DNA from: Phaeocystidibacter sp965659415 | GTDB taxonomy: Bacteria > Bacteroidota > Bacteroidia > Flavobacteriales > Schleiferiaceae | DNA: 64,000 bases | Direction of reading: 5' to 3' | NCBI GenBank assembly: GCA_965659415.1 | Contig: CBFHVA010000002.1 | Location: forward strand, 124,001-188,000 | Shown here: positions 1 to 8,600 of the stretch, in pieces | How the letters are laid out: each line of letters starts with the position of its first letter | How positions within the stretch are numbered: position 1 is the stretch's first letter | The notes under the pieces: generated by a model | Told to the model about the DNA's origin: nothing | The model's input: only the letters and a program-made list of their open reading frames with translations | Databases searched by the model: none | Position numbers and translations under genes: made by a program

Positions 1-149
1 GTAGACCAAGCCATAATGGCCCGGCGCCTCTTTCTTCGCTCTCCAGCAATGATGAGACGTTCCGCACCTTCCCAGGCGGCAGGATTAAATTCAACGACTC
101 TTTCGTCGAACTTCTTCCGGAATAACTTTTCTAATTCCTTCTCCGTCAT
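1..149 (-). CDS. Partial gene downstream of ECF sigma factor (anti-sigma-like or membrane protein)
   Basis: Only the first 49 residues are in the window; the gene runs off the left edge. The start ATG overlaps the sigma-factor stop codon in a TCAT (ATGA) overlap, so the two are translationally coupled. The visible peptide is charged (MTEKELEKLFRKKF at the N-terminus, an NPAAWEGAERLI stretch around residues 22-33), then a basic GERRKRRRA patch followed by AIMAW, which looks like the entry to a membrane segment. In Bacteroidota a short cytoplasmic arm plus a transmembrane helix right after an ECF sigma gene is often an anti-sigma factor or a sigma-regulated envelope protein. That role is inference from position; the family cannot be assigned from this fragment. 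Confidence 0.6.
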   Translation of the reverse strand, partial: MTEKELEKLFRKKFDERVVEFNPAAWEGAERLIIAGERRKRRRAIMAWS

Positions 150-709
150 AACATGATACTCGCCACTTTAGTGACGAAGCCTTTCAACTTTTTTTTCAAT
201 GTTTTGCGTGCCGTGCTTAAGTGCCATTTTGAGGTACCCTCGCTAATTCCCAGCATCTCACCGATTTCTTTGTGATTGTACCCATCCACCACATAGAGAT
301 TAAAAACCTTTTGACTAACGGGAGGTAAATCACGAATCATCATTTCTAATTCTTCCGCATCATACTGACGATCGGCCTCGTTAAAATCCATTGAGGAAAC
401 CGGAACGTGACCCTCGAGCTGATCGAAAAAAGCGTGACGATCTCTATTCTTCTTCCTGAACTCATCAATTACCGTATTGATGGTGATTCTCCGAATCCAG
501 GCTTCAAATGGCGTGTCGTCGTGATATTTATCTAGTCGGGTTAGTACTTTGTAGAAGGCAAGGTTGAGCAGTTCTTCTGCATCCTCTTTGTTCTTTTCGT
601 AACGCAGACAAACCCCCATCAAAATTCCGTAGCAGCTCCGATACAGCTCGAACTGTGCTGAGCGCTCGTGCTTTCTACATCTTGATATGAGTTCTTTACT
701 AATCTGCAT
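146..709 (-). CDS. ECF-type RNA polymerase sigma-70 factor
   Basis: A 187-residue extracytoplasmic-function sigma factor that would direct RNA polymerase to a small regulon. Region 2 spans about residues 20-90 (LYRSCYGILMGVCLRY, then AEELLNLAFYKVL and FEAWIRRITINTVID), and region 4 spans about 125-175 (LPPVSQKVFNLYVVDGYNHK and IGEMLGISEGTSKWHL), with the usual helix-turn-helix. The frame stays open 69 bases further upstream, but that extension is cysteine-rich, unlike the family, and covers an inverted repeat, so I chose the ATG at 709. The next gene overlaps its stop by 4 bases. The family call is secure; regulon and signal are unknown. Confidence 0.92.
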   Translation of the reverse strand: MQISKELISRCRKHERSAQFELYRSCYGILMGVCLRYEKNKEDAEELLNLAFYKVLTRLDKYHDDTPFEAWIRRITINTVIDEFRKKNRDRHAFFDQLEGHVPVSSMDFNEADRQYDAEELEMMIRDLPPVSQKVFNLYVVDGYNHKEIGEMLGISEGTSKWHLSTARKTLKKKLKGFVTKVASIML

Positions 710-725
710 CTGGCATTTTAAAGAA

Positions 726-769
726 AATCCGGAGATCCAATGTACGCATTCGACACAGATCTCCGGATT
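726..769. repeat. Perfect 12-bp inverted repeat in the sigma-factor leader
   Basis: AATCCGGAGATC at 726-737 is the exact reverse complement of GATCTCCGGATT at 758-769, with a 20-base spacer. In the sigma-factor transcript it would form a 12-bp stem ending 16 bases before the chosen start codon, close enough to affect ribosome access. It could instead be a dyad operator. No U-tract follows, so it is not a standard terminator. Confidence 0.7.
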
Positions 770-987
770 ATCGAACAATCCACCTACTGAACAACTAACC
801 TAATTCTTGTTCATATTTTCAGGTCATGGAGACTCTTTCTAATTGTATAGACGGCAGCTTCAAGAAAAGGGTTGGGAGCATCGAGAAAAATATTTCATAC
901 ATCTATACGATTGTTCCTTAGAGACGGTGGGCTTCGTAATTAATTAGGAGGATTTTTTATCTTGACTCCCCCCTAAAAAATATCTCG

Positions 988-1713
988 TTGGACCATTACA
1001 TCGTTGAATTTGGATCTGCTCCATGGTTGCTTGGATTGACCATTCTCATAGCCTTGGTCGTCCTCACCGTAGCGTTCAGCAAAGTGCTTTCTCCGCAGAG
1101 TTTGCGTCGTTTTGAGATTGTTTGGGCGTGGATATTGACGTCCTGCTTTCTTTTCGAGAACGGCGCAATGGTATATACAGATGCTTGGAGTTTACAATGG
1201 TCTCTCCCGCTTCAATTATGCTCACTCAGCGGCTTGTTGGCCATCTATTCCCTGTTTTCCAACCGATCTACTTTTTTCCCTTACTTATTACTTTGGGGTA
1301 TAAGCGGTGGTTTTCACTCTCTGATAACACCGGAGATGACCCTCGGAAACGAGCCGGCATTCATCATTACCTATCACATCTGGCACTCTTCCATAATCAT
1401 CATTCCAATCTATTTATTCTCAGTTCGAGAATGGTCATTACCCAACCGCACTTTTCTCAAAGTCTTTGTGGGGACGAATGTGCTATTCGTTTTAGTCGGT
1501 CTACTCGACGCTTTGATAGGGGCTAATTATATGTACGTCATTGAGCCCCCTGCTGTTGACAATCCTTTTGTACAAGGCGGATTCCCTTACCACATTATCA
1601 TGTTTGAATTGGCGGGCATCGTCCACTTCGGACTCATTGCCTTTGTTTTCGGTCGATGGCAGAAAAATAAGGAGAAGCGACCTCTACTGAAATCAACCGA
1701 GGGCCACGTCTAA
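988..1713 (+). CDS. YwaF/TIGR02206-like integral membrane protein
   Basis: 241 residues with about six or seven hydrophobic segments (first at residues 12-30). Features typical of the YwaF group include SLPLQLCSLSGLLAIYSL near residues 71-88, YHIWHSS near 130-136 and GGFPYHIIMFE near 198-208. The molecular function is not known. No in-frame ATG lies between the upstream stop at 937-939 and this point; TTG at 988 is the best available start. Upstream, an SD-like AGGAGG (946-951) lies within TTAGGAGG, which can pair with CCCCCTAA at 969-976, and ATTTTTTA/TAAAAAAT form a further dyad, so the leader may be structured. It converges on the ZIP transporter, overlapping its 3' end by about 20 bases. 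Confidence 0.8.
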   Translation: MDHYIVEFGSAPWLLGLTILIALVVLTVAFSKVLSPQSLRRFEIVWAWILTSCFLFENGAMVYTDAWSLQWSLPLQLCSLSGLLAIYSLFSNRSTFFPYLLLWGISGGFHSLITPEMTLGNEPAFIITYHIWHSSIIIIPIYLFSVREWSLPNRTFLKVFVGTNVLFVLVGLLDALIGANYMYVIEPPAVDNPFVQGGFPYHIIMFELAGIVHFGLIAFVFGRWQKNKEKRPLLKSTEGHV

Positions 1714-2517
1714 TACCATCATCACCAAAAAACCACCGATAAAGCCCAACGTGGATATGTCGGTATACTTATCTCTTTGAGATTCCGGAACGACCTCCTC
1801 AATGACCACGTAAATCATGGCTCCGGCCGCAAACGCTAAAGCGTAGGGTAGAATGGGTTGAGCATAGAACACCGCCAACGCTCCCACTACTCCAGCCGCG
1901 GGCTCCACTATAGCGCTAAGCTGACCGTACCAAAAGCTCTTTCTGGAAGATACTCCCTGTCGCTTTAATGGCATGGAAACCGCCACTCCCTCAGGGAAGT
2001 TTTGCAAGCCAATTCCGATTGCCAGGGCTATGGCAGCGCCAATTTCTGCTCCTGGTATTCCAGATGCTGCGGCACCAAACGCCACTCCTACCGCTAATCC
2101 TTCGGGAATATTGTGTAATGTGATGGCCAGCACCAATAAGGTGGTTTTGTGCCAATCCGTCTTGGGGCCTTCACTTTCTTCCTTTTTGAAGTTGATGTGA
2201 AGGTGAGGCACAAACCGATCGAGTCCAAAAAGAAACAAGGCGCCAGCACCAAACCCAATAGCTGGAGCAAGCCATGGCAAGTCGCCTTGAGCTTCACTCA
2301 TCTCGATAGCCGGTGCAAGTAAACTCCAATAGCTGGCCGCAATCATGACCCCTCCGGTAAATCCAAGCATGCCATCGAGCCACTTCCGCGAAGCGGTTTT
2401 GAAGATGAATACGGTGGCAGCACCAGCGGCCGTCAGAAACCATGTGAAGGTGGTCGCAATAAGAGCTTGCATGACACCCGATTGATCCAAAAACCAATTT
2501 TGTAAGTCTGTCATCAT
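1693..2517 (-). CDS. ZIP family divalent metal transporter
   Basis: 274 residues, about eight membrane segments. The two metal-site helices are clear: HNIPEG at residues 135-140 (TM4, with His135, Asn136 and Glu139) and QNFPEG near 172-177 (TM5, with Asn173 and Glu176). The variable loop between TM3 and TM4 contains HLHINF, a typical histidine-bearing loop. ZIP proteins bring Zn, Fe or Mn into the cytoplasm; the substrate cannot be read from sequence, but overlap with the stop codon of the upstream DtxR/MntR-type repressor suggests metal-controlled co-expression. Two tandem ATG codons exist (2517 and 2514); I kept the upstream one. It resembles the GufA/ZupT branch. Confidence 0.9.
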   Translation of the reverse strand: MMTDLQNWFLDQSGVMQALIATTFTWFLTAAGAATVFIFKTASRKWLDGMLGFTGGVMIAASYWSLLAPAIEMSEAQGDLPWLAPAIGFGAGALFLFGLDRFVPHLHINFKKEESEGPKTDWHKTTLLVLAITLHNIPEGLAVGVAFGAAASGIPGAEIGAAIALAIGIGLQNFPEGVAVSMPLKRQGVSSRKSFWYGQLSAIVEPAAGVVGALAVFYAQPILPYALAFAAGAMIYVVIEEVVPESQRDKYTDISTLGFIGGFLVMMVLDVALG

Positions 2518-3185
2518 TTTGATTTTTGTCGTTTTACCATGAGTTGAGTGACTACGCTATTCGGCAATAGTTGATCACTTTCATCCTTGCGTTTTACCCA
2601 AATACTCTGATCGAAATCAATTTTCTCTTCTACTCTAAAAGGGGATCCCAATTCAAGTTTCAGCTTGGTTAGGAATTGCAAGAAGCTGGCTGAAGAGTCC
2701 TTCACGCCTGTGAGTAACACCTCATCACCTGGGTTGCAATGCAAGAGTGAAATGCGCTCTTGTTCAGGGAAGTTCCCATCTTCATCTGGTATGGGATCGC
2801 CGTGAGGGTCAAAGCGAGGATGACCTAAGAACGCGGCCAATCGACTGGTAAGCTCGGTGGAGCGAATATGCTCTAACTGCTCGGCCATATCGTGAACCTC
2901 ATCCCAGCTGAATCCGAGCTTTTCAACTAAAAATGATTCCCATAATCGGTGTTTACGAATTACGCGAATAGCTACCTTCTCTCCTTCCGAGCTCAGTTTC
3001 ACCCCCTGGTACTTAACGTAGTGAACGAGACCTTTCTCGGAGAGTCGACGAATCATATCCGTCACACTCGACGCTTTTGTTTCCAATCGCTCAGCCAATT
3101 TATTGGTGCTTACTCCTTTTCCTGAATTCGGGAGCAAGCCCCATATGGCCTTTAAATAGTTCTCTTCTGTAATCGTTGTCTCCAT
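2514..3185 (-). CDS. DtxR/MntR-family metal-dependent transcriptional repressor
   Basis: About 223 residues with the standard three-part layout: an N-terminal winged helix (TITEENYLKAIWGL, then LAERLETKASSVTDMIRRL as recognition helix, about residues 3-65), a metal-binding/dimerisation domain (HRLWESFLVEKLGFSWDEVH and AEQLEHIRS, then GHPRFDPHGDPIP, about 75-140), and a C-terminal FeoA/SH3-like domain. GHPxxDPHGxPIP is diagnostic. It would repress metal-uptake genes when Mn or Fe is replete. An ATG four codons upstream (3197) is the alternative start, but a TATCTTTG box at 3195-3202 (minus strand) overlaps it, so 3185 is preferred. The ZIP gene follows with a 4-base overlap, and a TonB receptor is divergent. 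Confidence 0.92.
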   Translation of the reverse strand: METTITEENYLKAIWGLLPNSGKGVSTNKLAERLETKASSVTDMIRRLSEKGLVHYVKYQGVKLSSEGEKVAIRVIRKHRLWESFLVEKLGFSWDEVHDMAEQLEHIRSTELTSRLAAFLGHPRFDPHGDPIPDEDGNFPEQERISLLHCNPGDEVLLTGVKDSSASFLQFLTKLKLELGSPFRVEEKIDFDQSIWVKRKDESDQLLPNSVVTQLMVKRQKSK

Positions 3186-3226
3186 TTCGATGAACAAAGA
3201 TACATTAAACTAGTTATCAAAAAGAT

Positions 3227-3248
3227 ATTTTTAGGCTTATCTAAAAAT
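3227..3248. promoter_or_regulatory. Candidate DtxR/MntR-type operator between repressor and TonB receptor
   Basis: ATTTTTAG (3227-3234) and CTAAAAAT (3241-3248) form a perfect 8-bp dyad with a 6-base centre, resembling the TTTAGG...CCTAAA half-sites bound by MntR/DtxR proteins. It sits in the 70-80 bp intergenic space shared by the repressor gene and the TonB receptor, just upstream of a TAAATTTG -7-like box (3255-3262) serving the receptor. Position and symmetry support metal-dependent autoregulation plus control of the receptor; binding is inferred. Confidence 0.6.
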
Positions 3249-3266
3249 GCGTGGTAAATTTGCGAC

Positions 3267-5615
3267 ATGATTCGATTGCTTACTTTAGCCGTACTTGGTT
3301 TGATGGCCTTTACTATGCGTGCTCAATCGGCTTCCCAGCTTACGTTAAAGCTCTATGACGAGCCTTTAGTAGGTGCAGAAGTACGCGTGCCTTCTCTAGC
3401 TACCAGGGCCATATCCAATTTAGAGGGTGTGGTGAGCTTTGTGCTTACACAGAATGATACGATACTCGTTTCTCATCCAGATATCATCGACCAAAAGGTT
3501 TACGTGCAACCCGGCATAGATCGAGAAGTGACCTGTGAGAGAAGTCGCTCGGGCATGCTGAATCAAGTAGTAGTAACCGGAACACGTACCCATCTCGATC
3601 GGCGCGAATCAGCCGTTCCCGTTCAGGTTATGAGCAGAGATTTGCTTCAGGCCACTCAAAGTGTTAGTGTAGCGGAGGGTTTGGCATTCCGGCCTGGACT
3701 GCGCATGGAATACAACTGCCAGAACTGTGGTTTCTCTCAAGTGCGTCTCAATGGTTTAAATGGTCCCTATTCTCAAATTCTAATAGATGGCCGACCTATA
3801 TTCAGTTCCTTATCTGGGGTTTATGGCCTCGAACAGCTTCCGGCATCTATGATTGAGCGCGTAGAGATTGTCCGTGGCGGTGGGTCAAGCATGTACGGTG
3901 GTAATGCCATTGCAGGCACCATCAACCTTATCACACGCGAACCTATTGTAGATGAATGGGAATTGCGCACTCAGAATACTTGGAATGGCATGGAAACGCC
4001 CGACTTTTCCTTGCAGGGAAACGCGGCATGGGTCGATGAAAATTCTGGACTTCGAGTTTGGGGCGCAGGAAGGTATCGAGAGCCCTTTAATGCCAATCCC
4101 GATGACCTATATGACAGAGACGGTGACGGCACACCTGAAACTCTAGACGACTTTTCCGAAATCACCAAACTCCGCTCGGTTGCGGTTGGTGGACGATATT
4201 GGTACCGACCATCTTCCAACGAGCGTCTTCAAGTCGAAGCGCGAGGAATGTACGAGTTTCGAAGAGGGGGCAACCGCTTCGAGTTTCAACCTGATGAGGC
4301 AGATATTGCCGAGCAGCTGATTCATAGAACCGTGGGCATCAACGGTCAGTATGAATGGCTGAGTAAGGGCGGGCTGGAGCGTTTTACGGTATATGGCGCT
4401 ACCACATATACGAGCCGATCCAGTTACTACGGAGCAGGCGGTAATAGTCCAGATTCCAGTGAAAGAGCACAGGCTAAGCTCTTTTATGGAGAAACCCTAG
4501 ACGTTATTTCGAATATTGGAGCGCTTTACGGGTGGGGATGGAATGAGTTCCACAATATCATGGTAGGCATAGACATCCAACATAACCGGGTAAACGATAT
4601 TATGCCGGGCTATGAACGTGACATTGATCAGAATGTATTTACTCCAGCCCTTTACGCACAATACCAATGGAAGCTCAATGAGCAGTGGACAGCGTTGTTA
4701 GGTGCGAGGTACGACCGCCCTGTGATTAACAGCATCAATGCCTTTGCAGGAGAGCCGGCACTCAATACGTCCAACACCTACGAAGTGGTAAACCCTAGGC
4801 TGAGTGTACTCTACAAGATCAGCAAACACTGGCGAGCACGAGCAGGTTATGCATCCGGCTTTAGAGCTCCTCAGGCTTTTGAAGAAGATTTACATCTCTC
4901 TATCCTGGGCGGTGATGCGCGCATTGTGCAACTCTCTCCCGATCTTGAAATGGAAACTTCACACAGTTTCAACCTCGGAATCGAAAGTGATATACACGCG
5001 GGACAATGGGAGGGACGCATATCCATTGACGGGTTCTACACCGTGCTCAACAATCCATTTGTGGATATTCCTTTCACCGATTATTTACTCAACGGGACCG
5101 ACACCATCGCTATTATTGACACCAAGGTAAATGACCCCTCAGGAGCATGGGTTGCGGGTGTAAATTTAGAAACGGAATGGGTAAGCGAACATTGGGCCGT
5201 TCAAGCCGGGTGGACCTTCCAACAAGCACGTTATGGCTTGGAGCGAGAGTGGTATCCCGGTGAATTTTCCGATCAATTGTTGAGAGCGCCTAACAGTTAT
5301 GGCTATGCCGTGCTGGCCTACATTCCAAACTCTAAATGGCGCTTCGACGTGAGTGGCAACTTTACGGGCTCGATGATTACACCGAATGAGCGACTTCAGG
5401 TATTGGTAAACACCCCTTTCTTTGCAGATATCAATGCATCTGTGCAACGTACATGGAACATAAAAAACACCCGTCTCACATTGGAAACGGGTGTGTATAA
5501 TCTGCTTAATCCGTATCAGCCTGATATCGAAATTGGCTGGGAGCGCGACGCTAATTACTTCTACGGTCCTTTGCGTCCATTGAGCGCGTATGTGAGCTTC
5601 GCAATTGGAATGTGA
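3267..5615 (+). CDS. TonB-dependent outer membrane receptor, probably metal-linked
   Basis: 782 residues. A signal peptide covers about residues 1-19 (cleavage after MRAQS region), followed by a short carboxypeptidase-regulatory-like domain (about 20-90), a plug domain (VVVTGTRTHLDRRESAVPVQ through YGGNAIAGTINLITREP, about 97-225) and a 22-strand-type barrel ending in an aromatic-rich YVSFAIGM. The plug contains CQNCGFSQVRLNG, a cysteine pair common in one Bacteroidota receptor group. It energises uptake of a scarce ligand through TonB/ExbBD. The ligand is not readable, but the divergent metal repressor, the ZIP transporter and the shared palindrome point to a metal or metal chelate. Its TGA stop abuts the adhesin stop with no spacer. 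Confidence 0.93.
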   Translation: MIRLLTLAVLGLMAFTMRAQSASQLTLKLYDEPLVGAEVRVPSLATRAISNLEGVVSFVLTQNDTILVSHPDIIDQKVYVQPGIDREVTCERSRSGMLNQVVVTGTRTHLDRRESAVPVQVMSRDLLQATQSVSVAEGLAFRPGLRMEYNCQNCGFSQVRLNGLNGPYSQILIDGRPIFSSLSGVYGLEQLPASMIERVEIVRGGGSSMYGGNAIAGTINLITREPIVDEWELRTQNTWNGMETPDFSLQGNAAWVDENSGLRVWGAGRYREPFNANPDDLYDRDGDGTPETLDDFSEITKLRSVAVGGRYWYRPSSNERLQVEARGMYEFRRGGNRFEFQPDEADIAEQLIHRTVGINGQYEWLSKGGLERFTVYGATTYTSRSSYYGAGGNSPDSSERAQAKLFYGETLDVISNIGALYGWGWNEFHNIMVGIDIQHNRVNDIMPGYERDIDQNVFTPALYAQYQWKLNEQWTALLGARYDRPVINSINAFAGEPALNTSNTYEVVNPRLSVLYKISKHWRARAGYASGFRAPQAFEEDLHLSILGGDARIVQLSPDLEMETSHSFNLGIESDIHAGQWEGRISIDGFYTVLNNPFVDIPFTDYLLNGTDTIAIIDTKVNDPSGAWVAGVNLETEWVSEHWAVQAGWTFQQARYGLEREWYPGEFSDQLLRAPNSYGYAVLAYIPNSKWRFDVSGNFTGSMITPNERLQVLVNTPFFADINASVQRTWNIKNTRLTLETGVYNLLNPYQPDIEIGWERDANYFYGPLRPLSAYVSFAIGM

Positions 5616-8600
5616 TTAGTGTATCACGGTTACCCATCCTCGCTTCTCACACTCCGCCGAAGTGAACACCCAAACATAGGTGTCTTCCTTCACCTTGGTT
5701 CCGTCTGCACGTGTTCCATCCCAGAATTCATTGAATGGATCGTGAGAACTGAACACTAGGTTACCCCAGCGATCGAATATCTGGAATCTCGAAGGTCCAA
5801 TACATTCGCTACCTACAATCTTGTAGCTCTCATTAATACGGTCCTCATTCGGGGTAAATGCATTTGGTATGTGCAGATAGTCTCTCTCCTGATCTACGCC
5901 CACATAAATGTAGAAAGTGCTATCACACCCCAAGGCATCGGCAATGGTGAGTTCGTGAGACCCAGGGCGAATATCGTCCTTAATACCCGAGAACTGCTCG
6001 CCATCGAATAGGAAAGTGTACGGCGGAGTTCCACCTGTAACATCCAATTCTACATAACCGTCGTTGGAAGTAGGACAAGAGGCAAAGTCGACAGAAATCC
6101 CCGTTTCAATCGGTTCGTTTTCAACCACCTCAACGGTATCTCCCACTCTACATCCATTGGCGTCGGTAACCACATAAGAGTACTTACCCACTCCCAAGCC
6201 TGAGATGTTCATTCCACTTTGACCGTGACTCCATGATACCACGTAAGGTGGCGTTCCTCCGAATGGTGTAATATCCGCTCCGCCGCTGTTAGCACCTCCA
6301 CAGTTCACCATGATTACATCTTGAATGGCGCCAAGGTCTTGATTCGGACCTAGAATATCCACACTATCTGTTTTGTAACATCCCATCGCATCGGTGATGG
6401 CTACGCCGTATCTACCTACAGGCAGGCCTGCAACAGTATCGCCGGTAGCACCCGTTGACCAGACCACATTGTATGGTGGCGTTCCTCCGAATAACGATAC
6501 GGCAGCTACACCATCAGACTCGCCATAACATCTTACTGGATTCAACATATTAGTTGCCGCCGTCAAGTCGAAGTTCGGCTCAGTTATATCATTGCTAATC
6601 GACACTGAACATCCGTTTGCATCGGTGATAGTTGCTGTATACGACCCAGCAGGTACGTTAGAAATAGAATCTCCTGTAGCGCCCGTAGACCAAGTTACTT
6701 GGTAAGGTGGTGTTCCTCCCGTGTAGGCTACGAAAGCCGCTCCACTAGCATCACCTTTACAGTAGATGTTCTGAATAATTTGAATGCTTGCTGTAACCGC
6801 TGAGCTTGGCTGGGTAATCACCACTGTAGTGCTATCTGTACAACCGTTAGCATCAGTTACAATGACCGTGTAAGACCCTGCTTGAACCGAATTCAAGGTA
6901 TCGCTTGTGGCGCCGTTAGACCATAGCACACTGTAAGGTGCCGTGCCGCCTGAAATAGCTACATATGCTCTACCATCGTTTCCACCAAAGCACGTCACGT
7001 TTTGAATGAAACCGTTCGCAGCGCTCAGTCCGCTACTTGGTTGGTTGATATTGAATACAACCGTATCAGAACATCCATTTGCATCTGTAACTGTGGCCAC
7101 ATATTGACCTGCTGCCAAGTTTGACGCGGAGTTTCCGGTCTGACCATTATTCCATGTTACGCTGTATGGCGATGTGCCGCCTGAAACTGAAATGGAAGCG
7201 AATCCATCCAATCCGTTGAAACAGTTTACATGTGCCGTAGCTGTTTTGGTAATGCTCAGTCCTGAAACTGGTCCTCCTATAGTAACAGAATGAGTTGCAG
7301 AACAACCATTGGCATCGATTACCGTCACAGAATAGGTGCCGGTTGCTACATTCGTCAAGTTGGCTGTAGTAGCGCCATTCGACCAAGCGTAGTTATACGG
7401 GGCCGTGCCTCCAATAACTCGAATGGTAGCTGATCCGTCGTTCCCTCCGAAGCAATTCACATTAGTAATTGCTCCCGTAGAAACAGCAATTCCACTTGTT
7501 GGTTGGTTAATGGTAATACTCGCCGTTGCTGTACATCCATTGGCATCCGTAATGGTTACCGTATGCGTACCGGCCGGCAAGCCCCTTACATTACTGGTAG
7601 TGGCACCGTTGCTCCATGCATATGAATAAGGCGCCGTTCCACCTGCCGCCATTGAACTAGCCGAACCTGTTGAAACTCCGAAGCAGTCCACATGGCTGAG
7701 TACTCCGGCACTTGCTGTTAGTGCTGATGAAGGACCATTGATAATAATCGATCCGCTCACCACACAACCGTTCGCATCAGTAACAGTCACGGAGTAAGAA
7801 CCTGGGGCTAGGCCGCTAATATTGGCTCCCGTGGCTCCGTTAGACCAATTGTAGGTGTATGGACTGGTTCCTCCTGAAACATTCGCAGCACCAGCACCTG
7901 AATTGGTTCCAAAACACAACACATGATTGGATACTACGGCGCTGAGTGATAAGGCCGAGGCCGGCTGAGTGATGACCACCGTTTGACTGCTGGTACAGCC
8001 ATTGGCATCCGTAATGGTCACTGAATAACTGCCAGCCGTCATATTCACAAGTGTATCTGCAGTTTGTCCTGTGCTCCAAAGTACGGAGTAAGGCGCTGTG
8101 CCTCCGGAGTAGCTCACGTACGCTTCACCGGTTGCGCCTCCGAAGCAGGCCACCTGGCTCACGATTGTTGCTGAGCTAGCTAAGGCACTTGCTGGTTGCG
8201 TCAAAGTAATGCTAGTTGTTGCGGTACATCCGTTGGCATCAGCTACGGTAACCGTATAAGTACCCGCACCCACATTGTTGAGGCTTGCGCCTGCTGTGCC
8301 GTTGCTCCATACATAGGTGTACGGCGTTGTACCTCCAGATGCGCCCACATTGGCAAATCCAGTAGTTGATCCAAAGCAGTCTACATTTCCTGAACTCAAT
8401 ACACCAACCGTTAATGCTGCTGCCGGTTGCGTAATGGTAACCGTTGCTGTTTCTGTACAACCATTCGCATCAGTGATTGTAACACTATAAGTACCGGCTG
8501 TAACTCCATTCAAATTGGCGCCGGTTGCTCCATTGCTCCATACATAGGTGTACGGAGATGTTCCGCCTGAAGCTGTAGCCGTTGCACTGCCAGTGTTTCC

